Positions 18,220-26,265 of a stretch of 53,509 nt of DNA are shown here, one piece after another. Each line of letters opens with the position of its first letter. Within the stretch, counting starts at the first letter, position 1. Below the pieces are notes generated by a model. That model did not search any database. It was not told where the DNA came from and saw nothing but the letters and a program-made list of their open reading frames with translations. This DNA comes from Gammaproteobacteria bacterium (GTDB lineage: Bacteria > Pseudomonadota > Gammaproteobacteria > Ga0077536). Position numbers and translations under genes: made by a program. The stretch spans positions 1 to 53,509 of the forward strand of contig JACQWY010000043.1 in the NCBI GenBank assembly GCA_016209015.1. Direction: 5' to 3'.

Positions 18220-19143
18220 TCACTGTTTCGCGCCCGTGCCGCTCACGTAGCGGCGGTATTCCGCCCACAGCTTCTCGCGCAGCACGGGATCGCGTTCGGC
18301 CTCGGCGGCGTGGCGCATCTGCGCGGCGACGATGTCCTCGAGCGCGGTGCCGCCGGGCGCCGTCGGATCGCCTTCGGTGGCGAGCGCTTTCTCGTCGTCG
18401 CTCGTGCGATCGCCCGCGTGCTTGCCGGGGACGCGGCCCTTGCCGGTGTTCCGGCCCGGCACGCCGCCGCGGTCGATGTCGGCGGCCGCGGGCCCGGCGG
18501 CCGGCTTGCCGGTACGCGCCTCCTCGTCCTGCGCGCGCCGCATCTCGGCGTCGAAGTCGCGCTTCTTCGCCTCGAGCTTCTGCATCTCGGCGGCGGCACC
18601 GCCCGGCGGGGGTTTGAAATCGATCGGCGGATACTTCGAGTCCGGCGCCGGGGGCGGGACCGGCGCGACGCGGCCCATGGACTGACCCGCGGGCGCGTCG
18701 GGCTGCTGCATGCCGGGCGGCGGCAGGTAGGTCGGGGCACCGGCGGTCGTCGGCATGTTGCCGCCCTCGTCACCGGCGCTCTTCGCCCGCGCGCCGCCCG
18801 CCGCGCCGCCGTCCGGTGGCTTCGCGCCGCCCACGGTCTCGCGCCGTGACGCGTTCGCGGGCGTGGTCTGCGGGGGCGGGCTGCCTTCCGGCGCCTCCGT
18901 CATCTCGACGCGCGCGCCGCGCGCACTCGGCGGCAGATACGCGGGGGCAGCGCCCGCGGCGCCGCCGGGCTTGCCCTGGGTCGTCTGCTCGCCGGGCTGC
19001 GCGCCGGGCACCATCTCCGGCTTCTTCTCGACCTCGACGTAAGTCTTCTTCTTCGGCTGGGCCTCGTTGCAGCCCGCGAGCGCGAGGGCGAGCACGGCGC
19101 AGAGCAGGGCGCGGGAACGGGAGGGTCTCGAGATGCGTGACAT
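18220..19143 (-). CDS. Proline-rich lipoprotein, first gene of the vWA/PEGA cluster
   Basis: A 307-aa protein with a lipoprotein signal (hydrophobic run then LAGC, lipidated Cys at 25; Asn at +2 would not force inner-membrane retention). The mature chain is low-complexity (Pro, Gly, Ala) from about 35 to 190, with repeats of AYLPP / TYLPPP. A charged helical segment (EMQKLEAKKRDFDAEMRRA) and a C-terminal helix follow. No known domain is recognised. The length and composition suggest a tether across the periplasm. It leads the cluster from a promoter at 19171–19179, and 175 nt separate it from the TPR gene; I see no gene in that gap. Confidence 0.78.
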   Translation of the reverse strand: MSRISRPSRSRALLCAVLALALAGCNEAQPKKKTYVEVEKKPEMVPGAQPGEQTTQGKPGGAAGAAPAYLPPSARGARVEMTEAPEGSPPPQTTPANASRRETVGGAKPPDGGAAGGARAKSAGDEGGNMPTTAGAPTYLPPPGMQQPDAPAGQSMGRVAPVPPPAPDSKYPPIDFKPPPGGAAAEMQKLEAKKRDFDAEMRRAQDEEARTGKPAAGPAAADIDRGGVPGRNTGKGRVPGKHAGDRTSDDEKALATEGDPTAPGGTALEDIVAAQMRHAAEAERDPVLREKLWAEYRRYVSGTGAKQ

Positions 19144-19179
19144 GACGCTCTCCGAATGGGCTTCGGAGTCTTTATATCA
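19144..19179 (-). promoter_or_regulatory. Extended −10 promoter and ribosome-site hairpin of the vWA/PEGA cluster
   Basis: On the minus strand TGATATAAA (19171–19179) is an extended −10 element (TGnTATAAA), about 30 nt before the lipoprotein ATG. Between the two lies a perfect 7-bp hairpin: CTCCGAA (19162–19168), loop GCCCA, TTCGGAG (19150–19156). Its 3' arm contains the GGAG ribosome site, spaced 6 nt from the ATG at 19143. The transcript should therefore carry a hidden ribosome site. No good −35 is visible, as expected for an extended −10. Confidence 0.6.
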
Positions 19180-19223
19180 GAACGGCGAACGCGCGGGCCT
19201 GACGCCCGCCAAGCGCGCGGCGA

Positions 19224-19652
19224 TCAGGCGGGGATGCGACCGAAATCGTCGACCATGAAGCTCGCCTCGGCGCTCGCCACGAGACTGCCGTCGTCCTGCC
19301 GCGTGAGCTTCGATTCGAGGACGACGAGGCGGCTCTTGCGCTGCTTCAGCACGCACTCGGCGCGGATCGGCGTGCCGACCGGCAGCGGCTGGCGATAGCG
19401 GATTTCGCACTTCGCGGTGAAGCCGCGCGCGCCCTGCAGGAACAGCCAGTTCGCCATCACGTCGTCGAGCACGCTGAAGAGGATCCCGCCGTGCGTGACG
19501 CCGTCGAAGCCCGCATGCCACTTGCCCGGCGTGAACTCGCCGACGCAGAGCCCGCCGTCGAGGCGGAAGCGGATGTGCAGCCCGAGCGGGTTGTCGGTCC
19601 CGCAGACGAAACAGTGGTCGGCGTCGTTCCGGCCGCGCGTGTCTTCGCTCAC
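19224..19652 (-). CDS. PaaI-type hotdog thioesterase
   Basis: A 142-aa hotdog protein. CFVCGTDNPLGLHIRFR at the N-terminus, HGGILFSVLDDVMANWLF (the PaaI motif with HGG and a catalytic Asp) and the following sheet pattern identify it. It should cleave a cytoplasmic acyl-CoA or acyl-ACP. Its GTG start at 19652 overlaps the stop of fabY (19649–19651), so the two are translationally coupled and may share a role in fatty-acid initiation or proofreading; that link is inferred. Confidence 0.88.
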   Translation of the reverse strand: MSEDTRGRNDADHCFVCGTDNPLGLHIRFRLDGGLCVGEFTPGKWHAGFDGVTHGGILFSVLDDVMANWLFLQGARGFTAKCEIRYRQPLPVGTPIRAECVLKQRKSRLVVLESKLTRQDDGSLVASAEASFMVDDFGRIPA

Positions 19653-21541
19653 ACCATGTCCTCGTAGCGGTTCGGGAGATCGAGATTCACCGCGCCCGCG
19701 ATGCCCGGCAGGCGCAGGCTGTGTCCGTCGAGCGCGATCTGATCCTCGTTGCCGAGATCGTCGCCGAAGCGGTAGACGGGTTTCAGCGGGCCCTGCATGC
19801 AGCGCTCGTCGTAGGCCGCCGCCGCGGCGCGCACCGCTTCGCGGCGCGTCTGGTAGGCGCGCAGCGCGGTCGCGCCGTAGCGCTTCGCGAGCATGCGCTC
19901 GACGACGCGCGGCGAGACGATCGCACCCGTCGCGTTGTTGCCGCCGAAGCCCTTGGAATTGAGGAAGCCGATTTCCGCTTTGCCCTTCAGGTCGCGATCC
20001 TCGAGCACGATGTCGAGGTGCTCCGGGTGGATGTCGTCGGCGAGCTTCGTGACCGTCTTGATGCCGGGCAGCAGCTCGTGCTTGAAGATGCCGAGCGTGT
20101 TCACGAGCTGGTCCGCGCTCGCCGGCGCGAGCGAGTGCCCGAGGAAGGCCTTCACCGCGGTCACCGGCCAGTGCTCGATGCCGAACGCCGCCGCGACGCG
20201 ATCGAAGATGCGCGATTCCGTGACGCGATTCTGCGGCGTGCTCGAGCCGTGCGCCTGCAGGAAGCTCTGCGTGCGGACGGCCTCTTCGCCGAGGAGGCTG
20301 CGCATCGCGGCGACGGCCTTCGCGAGCGTGATGTAGTTGCCGGGCCCGGGCGAGGAGATCGATTTCTTGTAGCCGTCGGCGTTCACGAACACGTCGGTCA
20401 CGCCGCCGTGGATGTCCGCACCGAGCTGCATCGCGAGCTCGTCGTCCATCAGCACGAAGTACTGCGCGGACTCGGCGAGGACGAAGCCGCAGTTCTCGCC
20501 GAACGGCCGGCTCGCGCGGCGCCAGTCGGGGATCGTCGTGCCGTCGAGCTTGCAGAGGTTGTCGTCGGTCGCGAGCGCGCTCATCGCCGCATAGCCTTCG
20601 ATGACTTCGGGGAGCAACGGTGCTTCCGCGTTGCCGACGACCGCGACGCGGCGGCGGCCGGACTGGATGTCCTCGACGGCGAGACGCAGGTTGTAGAGGA
20701 AGCTCGCGCAGGCGCCGGCGATGGCGCCCGTCGTGCCGACGTTGCCGAGCACGTAGGCGTTCACGAAATCGGCGGGCATGGTGTTCAGGCCGAGCGGAAG
20801 CTGCTTCGAGCTCACGCGTCCGCCGCGCAGCCGCGCCTGGAGCATGCCGCCCGTGCCGTGCTGGTCGAGCTGCGCCATGGCGCTCGAGGCGTAGACCGAG
20901 ACTTCGTCGGGCGGCACGGCGGCGAGGATCGTCTCCCAGGGAAGGCCGACCGACTGGATGGCGTCGGAGGCGCCGACGATCGTCATCTGCAGACCCTTGG
21001 GATGAAAGCGCGACTGGTAGAGCTTCGCGGGATCGAAACCGCTCGGGAGCTGGCCCGCGGACTGCACGGCGAGCTTGCGGTGCGTCTCGACCTTGATCTC
21101 GCTGCGCGCGGTGAGCTCGATGTGCGCGACGCCGTCGACGACCTCTTTCACGACCCAGCCCGGGGGCAGGGGATCCGGCAGCTCGCCGGTGCGCGAGGCG
21201 AAGTGGACGGGCGCGCCGTCGGGACCGATGTCGAAGTTGAGATTGCCCGGCACGCGGTCGGGATCGAAATGCTCGATGCGGCGGATGAGCGTGCCGTCGA
21301 GGATGCGCTGGCGGTAGTGCAGCGCGATGCCGGCCTCGTCGAGCGTCCGTCCGTCGGCGTCCCGGTAGGCGCCGTTCTCCCAGGTCACGAGACCCATCAT
21401 AACCGCCAGCGAGCTGAGCGTCCGCGCCTGGACGGTCGCCGGCAGGCTGTCGATGACGGTGCGGCGATAGGCGTGGTGGAACGAGGAGCGGCCGGCGGGC
21501 CCGATGCCCCCGAAGCCGACGATAACCGGGAGTCGTGTCAT
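19649..21541 (-). CDS. fabY: β-Ketoacyl-ACP synthase, FabY type
   Basis: A 630-aa condensing enzyme. The N-terminus MTRLPVIVGFGGIGPAGRSSF and the unusual length match FabY of Pseudomonas, which condenses acetyl-CoA with malonyl-ACP to start fatty-acid synthesis and can replace FabH. The active-site Cys is in AGACAS (C278), and the two His are in QAHGSSTPQNR (H431) and KAFLGHS (H469), with Lys464 nearby. This is the Cys-His-His triad of FabF-like enzymes. The assignment comes from memory of the family. It is divergent from a GlxA-type regulator and overlaps the thioesterase gene downstream. Confidence 0.85.
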   Translation of the reverse strand: MTRLPVIVGFGGIGPAGRSSFHHAYRRTVIDSLPATVQARTLSSLAVMMGLVTWENGAYRDADGRTLDEAGIALHYRQRILDGTLIRRIEHFDPDRVPGNLNFDIGPDGAPVHFASRTGELPDPLPPGWVVKEVVDGVAHIELTARSEIKVETHRKLAVQSAGQLPSGFDPAKLYQSRFHPKGLQMTIVGASDAIQSVGLPWETILAAVPPDEVSVYASSAMAQLDQHGTGGMLQARLRGGRVSSKQLPLGLNTMPADFVNAYVLGNVGTTGAIAGACASFLYNLRLAVEDIQSGRRRVAVVGNAEAPLLPEVIEGYAAMSALATDDNLCKLDGTTIPDWRRASRPFGENCGFVLAESAQYFVLMDDELAMQLGADIHGGVTDVFVNADGYKKSISSPGPGNYITLAKAVAAMRSLLGEEAVRTQSFLQAHGSSTPQNRVTESRIFDRVAAAFGIEHWPVTAVKAFLGHSLAPASADQLVNTLGIFKHELLPGIKTVTKLADDIHPEHLDIVLEDRDLKGKAEIGFLNSKGFGGNNATGAIVSPRVVERMLAKRYGATALRAYQTRREAVRAAAAAYDERCMQGPLKPVYRFGDDLGNEDQIALDGHSLRLPGIAGAVNLDLPNRYEDMV

Positions 21542-21846
21542 GTCGTGAATTCTTCTCGATGGGACCGATTAGGCCGAGAGTCTATTGCGCGGCGCCGCAT
21601 CGTGGTCAGGTATTCAGGCCAAAAAATTGGCCATATCGGCCAATCGGGCTATCCTGTGGCCGTCAGTTCGGGACACTCCTCGACTGACGGCGCAGACGCG
21701 CCGGACGTCCGGGACATCGGGCAGACGCGTAGCGCGCGACTCGGCACCCCCTTCATTGAGACGACGTACCGACCCATGCACTCGACGTTCGGGACACTTC
21801 TGAATTCGCGCCGATCGCGGACACCGATCGACTGCGGGCCACGCCC
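21542..21846. promoter_or_regulatory. Divergent fabY / AraC-regulator control region with palindromic operator candidate
   Basis: This is a 305-bp divergent intergenic region. It contains a perfect interrupted palindrome ATTGGCC-N5-GGCCAAT (21626–21644) lying closer to fabY. It also contains a direct repeat GTTCGGGACAC at 21666–21676 and 21787–21797. The palindrome is a plausible site for a dimeric regulator, perhaps a fatty-acid regulator or the adjacent AraC protein. No gene is seen in the region. Confidence 0.5.
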
Positions 21847-22881
21847 ATGAGATCCGCCGCAAAGCCTCCCACCGCGACCGCGGGTCCGGGGACGCTCCGC
21901 CTCGCCTTCGTGCTCACCGACCAGATGCTGGCGGCGAGCTCGATGCTGCCGAACGAGATGTGGCGCGCGGCCGCGGGCACGGCCGGGGGGCGCGGCCGCC
22001 ATGCGCCCGGGCTCGCAATCGAGGCGCTCGCCGCGGACGACCGCCCGGTCGGCACGCTCGCGGGCGTCGGGCTCGAGCCGACGGCGCGACTCGCCGACGC
22101 CGGGCCCTGCGACGTCGTCTACCTGCCCGCACTGTGGCGCAATCCGCGGCCCGTGCTGGCGCGCAGCCGCGCGCTGCTGCCGTGGCTTCGGATGCAGTTC
22201 GAGCACGGCGCGATGATCGCCGGTGTCGGCACCGGTTGCTGCCTGCTCGCCGAAGCGGGCCTCCTCGACGGCAAGGCCGCGACGACGCACTGGCACTACT
22301 TCGAGCGCTTCGCGCGCGACTATCCGCGTGTCCAGTTGAAGCGCCAGTACTTCATCACCCAGGCCGGCTCGATCTTCTGCGCGGCGAGCGTGAATGCGCT
22401 CGCCGACGTCACCGTGCATCTCATCGAGCGTTTCTACGGCCGCGCGGTCGCGAGTCACGTCGAGCGCAATTTCTCGCACGAGATCCGCCGGCCGTACGAG
22501 AAATACCGCTATCTCGAAGGCGACGATCTGCAGCACGCCGACGAGACGGTGATCGAAATCCAGCTCCGCATGCAGCGCGAGCTGAACGAGCCGTTGCGCA
22601 TGGATGCGCTCGCGCGCGAGTTCGGACTCTCGCTCCGTACGCTCACGCGCAGGTTCCGCGACGCGACGGGCACCTCGCCGCTCGAATACCTGCAGCGTCA
22701 GCGCATCCGGGCCGCGAAGGAGCTGCTCGAATCGACGAACCTCACGATCGCCGAGGTCGCCTATCGCGTCGGCTACCTCGATCAGGGACATTTCGCGCGG
22801 CTCTTCGAACGTGCGATGACGGTCGGCCCGCGCGAATACCGCCGCACCGTACGCGCGAAGGTCTTCAGCATCGAGGCTTGA
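21847..22881 (+). CDS. GlxA-type AraC regulator (DJ-1/PfpI domain plus AraC HTH)
   Basis: A 344-aa protein. Residues ~18–200 resemble the DJ-1/PfpI amidotransferase-like domain found in GlxA regulators (LRLAFVLTDQMLAASSML, CDVVYLPALWRNP, GAMIAGVGTGCCLLAEAGLL). The nucleophile-elbow cysteine region reads GVGTGCC. The C-terminal ~100 residues hold two AraC helix-turn-helix motifs (MDALAREFGLSLRTLTRRF, IAEVAYRVGYLDQGHFARLF). GlxA-type proteins sense small metabolites. Transcribed away from fabY, it may regulate it. The ATG at 21847 fits the domain start. Confidence 0.88.
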   Translation: MRSAAKPPTATAGPGTLRLAFVLTDQMLAASSMLPNEMWRAAAGTAGGRGRHAPGLAIEALAADDRPVGTLAGVGLEPTARLADAGPCDVVYLPALWRNPRPVLARSRALLPWLRMQFEHGAMIAGVGTGCCLLAEAGLLDGKAATTHWHYFERFARDYPRVQLKRQYFITQAGSIFCAASVNALADVTVHLIERFYGRAVASHVERNFSHEIRRPYEKYRYLEGDDLQHADETVIEIQLRMQRELNEPLRMDALAREFGLSLRTLTRRFRDATGTSPLEYLQRQRIRAAKELLESTNLTIAEVAYRVGYLDQGHFARLFERAMTVGPREYRRTVRAKVFSIEA

Positions 22882-22924
22882 GGAAGCTCTGAGTTCGGCG
22901 CTTCCTGCGGCACGGAGGTGCCGC
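22881..22924 (+). terminator. Tandem hairpins after the GlxA-type regulator
   Basis: Two overlapping-register hairpins follow the stop codon. The first pairs AGGAAGC (22881–22887) with GCTTCCT (22900–22906). The second is GCGGCAC (22907–22913), loop GGAG, GTGCCGC (22918–22924). There is no U-tract, so Rho-independent termination is only possible, not certain. The remaining gap to metY (to 23100) shows no gene and no recognisable SAM riboswitch. Confidence 0.45.
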
Positions 22925-23100
22925 CGTGAACAGCGGCGTATGCCTTGTTCACGGAAGGCCGGCACGAACCACGCCGCCTGCCGGCCGCGCGCTGAAAAGT
23001 CCAGGATGGACTCAATTGGCGCTTCCTCGGTGGGCCCGCTTCCGCCGCGTGCGGCGAGCCGCTAGCATGGCCGCTCTTTGCCACAGCCGAGGAAGAGCTT

Positions 23101-24393
23101 ATGAGCGCGCCGCGCTATCTGGGCTTCGATACGCTCAGTCTGCACGCCGGCCAGCGCCCCGATCCCGTCACGGGGAGCCGGGCGGTGCCCATCCACCAGA
23201 CGACGTCCTACGTGTTCAAGGATGCACAGCAGGCGGCGGGCCTCTTCGATCTCGCGCGGGCCGGCTACATCTATTCGCGCATCGCGAATCCGACCGTCAG
23301 CGTGCTCGAGGAGCGGCTCGCCGCGCTCGAAGGCGGCGTCGGTGCGGCTGCGACCGCGAGCGGCATGGCGGCGATCCATCTCGCGGTCTCGCCGCTCGTC
23401 GAGGCCGGCGCGCACATCGTCTCTTCGCGCGCGCTCTACGGCGGCACGCACAACCTATTCAACTACACGCTGCCGCGGTTCGGCGTGGAGACGACGTTCG
23501 TCGATCCGCGCGACCCGGAGTCCTTCCGCGCCGCGATCCGCCCGCACACGAAGCTCGTGTACGCGGAGACGATCGGCAATCCGCGCGGCGAGGTGCTCGA
23601 CATCGCAGCCGTCGCCGCCGTCGCGCACGCGGCGGGTCTGCCGCTCGTAATCGATTCGACGTTGACGCCGCCCGCGCTCATCCGGCCGTTCGAGCACGGG
23701 GCCGACATCGTCGTGCACTCGCTGACGAAGTTCATCGGCGGCCACGGGGTCGCGATCGGCGGCGCGGTGATCGACTCCGGGCAATTCGACTGGGAGGCCT
23801 CCGGACGCTTCCCGACGCTGACCGAGCCCTACGTCGGCCAGCAGAACATCGATTTCTGCGAGGAATACGGCCCGGCGGCCTATATCTGGCGCACGCGCCT
23901 GGAGGGACTGCGCGACTTCGGCGCGACCCTGAGCCCGACGAGCGCGTTCCAGTTCCTGCAGGGCTTGGAAACGCTCTCGCTGCGCATGCGCAAGCACTGC
24001 GAGAACGCGCTCGGGATCGCCGAGTTCCTCGCGACCCAGGACGCCGTCGAGAAGATCAACTATCCGGGCCTGCCCGGCCACGAGGATCATGCCCTCGCCG
24101 CAAAGCTCTATCCGCACGGCTGCGGCGCGGTGTTCAGCTTCGTGCTGAAGGGCGGTCGCGCCGCGGGCCGCAAGTTCATCGACGCGCTGCAGCTCTTCTC
24201 GCATCTCGCGAACGTCGGCGACGCGAAGTCGCTCGTCATCCACCCGGCGACGACGACGCACAGCCGACTCGACGCCGAGGCGCTCGCGAAAGCGGGGATC
24301 GCCGAAGGCCTGGTGAGGCTCTCGGTCGGTCTCGAGGACATCGACGATCTCATCGAGGACCTCGCGAAGGCCCTCTACCGTTCGCAGCGCTGA
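23101..24393 (+). CDS. metY: O-acetylhomoserine sulfhydrylase / aminocarboxypropyltransferase
   Basis: A 430-aa PLP enzyme of the Cys/Met-metabolism family. LSLHAGQRPDPVTGSRAVPI and HQTTSYVF at the N-terminus are typical of MetY, and the PLP lysine is in HSLTKFIGGHG (K210). The length (about 430 aa) and the C-terminal LSVGLEDIDDLIEDL match MetY rather than the shorter MetB/MetC. It should join O-acetylhomoserine with sulfide to give homocysteine in the cytoplasm. GAGGAAG lies shortly before the ATG. The downstream hydrolase gene starts 11 nt later. Substrate choice (acetyl versus succinyl) is inferred. Confidence 0.9.
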   Translation: MSAPRYLGFDTLSLHAGQRPDPVTGSRAVPIHQTTSYVFKDAQQAAGLFDLARAGYIYSRIANPTVSVLEERLAALEGGVGAAATASGMAAIHLAVSPLVEAGAHIVSSRALYGGTHNLFNYTLPRFGVETTFVDPRDPESFRAAIRPHTKLVYAETIGNPRGEVLDIAAVAAVAHAAGLPLVIDSTLTPPALIRPFEHGADIVVHSLTKFIGGHGVAIGGAVIDSGQFDWEASGRFPTLTEPYVGQQNIDFCEEYGPAAYIWRTRLEGLRDFGATLSPTSAFQFLQGLETLSLRMRKHCENALGIAEFLATQDAVEKINYPGLPGHEDHALAAKLYPHGCGAVFSFVLKGGRAAGRKFIDALQLFSHLANVGDAKSLVIHPATTTHSRLDAEALAKAGIAEGLVRLSVGLEDIDDLIEDLAKALYRSQR

Positions 24394-24404
24394 GAGGGAA
24401 CGCC

Positions 24405-25196
24405 ATGGAAATCACTTACGACGGCGCGAAAGTCTACGTCGCGACAGGCAGCAAGGCGTTCAATCCGGAACTGCCCTCGATCACGTTCGTGCACGGCGCC
24501 GGCATGGATCACTCGGTGTGGACGCTGTTCGCGCGCCACTTCGCGCGGAACGGGTTCAACTCGCTCGCACTCGACCTCGCGGGCCACGGCCGCTCGGGCG
24601 GCGCCTGCAAACCGACGATCGGCGAATGGGCGCAGTGGGTCGACGGCGTGCTCGGCACGCTCGGTGTGGAGAAGACCGCGATCGTCGGCCACAGCATGGG
24701 CTCGCTCGTCGCGCTCGAAACCGCGGCGCGCCATCCGGCGCGCATCACGAAGGCGGTGCTCGTCGGCTTCGGCTATCCGATGGCGGTCGGTCAGCCGCTG
24801 CTCGACGCGGCGAAGGCGAATCACCACGACGCGGTCGACATGATGATCATCTGGGGCCACGATTACTACGCGCAATTCGGCGCGAGCGGTGTGCCGGCGA
24901 TGAGCACGATCAACGTCTGGAAGCGCGTGCTGGAACGCGCGGGGCCGGGCGTGATCTTCGACGATCTGAACGCCTGCCACACCTACACCGGCGGCGAGGA
25001 GGCGGCGGGGCTCGTTCAATGCCCGGTGACGATCGTCTCCGGCGATCGCGATCGTATGACGCCGGTGAAGGGCGCGAAGGACTTCCTGCGCCACCTGCCG
25101 AAGGCAAAGCTCGAAGTGCTTGCCGAATGCGGGCACGGATTGATGGAAGAGCGGCCGGAGGGACTGCACAAGGCGCTCGTGGCGGCGTTGGGGTGA
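24405..25196 (+). CDS. α/β-hydrolase
   Basis: A 263-aa α/β-hydrolase fold protein. The oxyanion HGAGMDHSVW, the nucleophile elbow GHSMGS (Ser97), the acid in SGDRDRMTP and the His in ECGHGLMEE make a complete catalytic triad. The spacing fits small-molecule esterases and acyl hydrolases. GAGAGGG (24391–24397) lies just upstream, overlapping the metY stop, so it is co-expressed with metY. Homoserine acetyltransferases share this fold, but their sequence motifs are absent. The substrate is unknown. Confidence 0.87.
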   Translation: MEITYDGAKVYVATGSKAFNPELPSITFVHGAGMDHSVWTLFARHFARNGFNSLALDLAGHGRSGGACKPTIGEWAQWVDGVLGTLGVEKTAIVGHSMGSLVALETAARHPARITKAVLVGFGYPMAVGQPLLDAAKANHHDAVDMMIIWGHDYYAQFGASGVPAMSTINVWKRVLERAGPGVIFDDLNACHTYTGGEEAAGLVQCPVTIVSGDRDRMTPVKGAKDFLRHLPKAKLEVLAECGHGLMEERPEGLHKALVAALG

Positions 25197-25203
25197 AGCA
25201 CGT

Positions 25204-25317
25204 TTCGTAGGTCGGATTAGCCGCAGGCGTAATCCGACGAATCCCTCGCCCGGGAGACTGCGCAGATCGGAACCGAGGGGGTGCGTACGGTTACGCTGCG
25301 CTAACCGTACCTACGAA
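25204..25317. repeat. Palindromic repeat, family B (copy 1)
   Basis: A composite of two hairpins enclosed by 9-bp inverted ends (TTCGTAGGT at 25204–25212 and ACCTACGAA at 25309–25317). Inside are GTCGGATTA/TAATCCGAC (25211–25219 with 25230–25238) and GTACGGTTA/TAACCGTAC (25285–25293 with 25302–25310). The same GTAGGTCCGATTA...TAATCGGACCTAC theme recurs at 33101–33177 and 38521–38618. The flanking sequence up to 25388 shows no gene. Confidence 0.85.
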
Positions 25318-25388
25318 CATCTGGGCTGAAACCTCTCGATAGGGTGTGCCGACGAAGGAGGCGCAGCGATCGCGCCGCGGCGTCGGCC

Positions 25389-26207
25389 TCAGTGCGGCAT
25401 CACCCCGATCGCCGAGTGATCGTCGAGGCGTGCGAGGAACATCCTGATTCCCCGTGCCGCCAGGTACTCGTCGATCGCCTTCTGCTGACCGAGCCAGCGG
25501 AAATAATCGTCGATGAGCAGAATGCCGCCGGGGGCGAGCTTCGGCATGAGGTATTCGCACTCGGCCTTCGTCGATTCGTAGAGGTTCGTGTCGAGACGCA
25601 GCAATGCGATCGACTGGCTGTCGTTCCGGGGCAGCGTGTCCTGGACGAGGCCTTCGATGAAGATCATCTTCCCGGCGGGATAGCCGGTCAGCGCGAGGTT
25701 CGCGCGGACGTTCTCGATCGGATGGTTGTTCCAGGTGCACTCGCCGTCCTTCATCTTCTTCTCGTACTTGCGCAGCGCGGATTTGCCGAAGACGCTCACG
25801 TCCTCGGCCGTCGGCTTGTCCATGCCGCGGTAGGTGTCGTAGAGGAGGATGCGGCGCTCGGTGGAGCCGACTTCGAGCAGCGTATAGGCCGCCGCCATCA
25901 TGCTGCCGCCCGCGCCGACACCGCACTCGACGATGTCGCCCGCGACGCCGGCCGCGACGAGATGGCGTATCGCGCGTTCCATGTTCACGACGCGTTCCTG
26001 GGTCGTCATCGTGTACGGGTGGCACTTGTCCCAGAGCTCGCACGTGAACGGCGAGAAATCCTGCGGATACTTCGGCGGCAGCTCGCGCATGCCCGTCGGC
26101 GCGAGCAGCTTGCGCCAGCCCTTCGAGGTCTCGCGGAAGAAATTCGTCTTGAGTGCGCGGAGCCGATAACCGAGCTTGCCGCCGATGCCGTCGTCTTGCT
26201 GTGCCAC
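25389..26207 (-). CDS. TylF/MycF-like O-methyltransferase
   Basis: A 272-aa SAM-dependent methyltransferase of the macrocin O-methyltransferase (TylF) family. The SAM-binding segment GDIVECGVGAGGSMMAAAYTL, the YDTYRGMDKPT segment after strand β2 and LRLDTNLYESTKAECEYLMP with GGILLIDDYFRW, supplying the metal-binding Asp residues, all match. It would methylate a hydroxyl on a sugar or similar small molecule. The N-terminal ~60 residues are basic. No glycosyltransferase or polyketide genes lie nearby. The role in this host is unknown. Confidence 0.85.
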   Translation of the reverse strand: MAQQDDGIGGKLGYRLRALKTNFFRETSKGWRKLLAPTGMRELPPKYPQDFSPFTCELWDKCHPYTMTTQERVVNMERAIRHLVAAGVAGDIVECGVGAGGSMMAAAYTLLEVGSTERRILLYDTYRGMDKPTAEDVSVFGKSALRKYEKKMKDGECTWNNHPIENVRANLALTGYPAGKMIFIEGLVQDTLPRNDSQSIALLRLDTNLYESTKAECEYLMPKLAPGGILLIDDYFRWLGQQKAIDEYLAARGIRMFLARLDDHSAIGVMPH

Positions 26208-26265
26208 TGATGGTCTCTCGAATGGACCGGCCGGCCGGCCGGGCAGCGCATTCTAGCCCATGAGC

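Noticed and set aside
22882-23100. SAM riboswitch upstream of metY
   Set aside because: I could not find the conserved cores of any SAM aptamer class; only simple hairpins are present.
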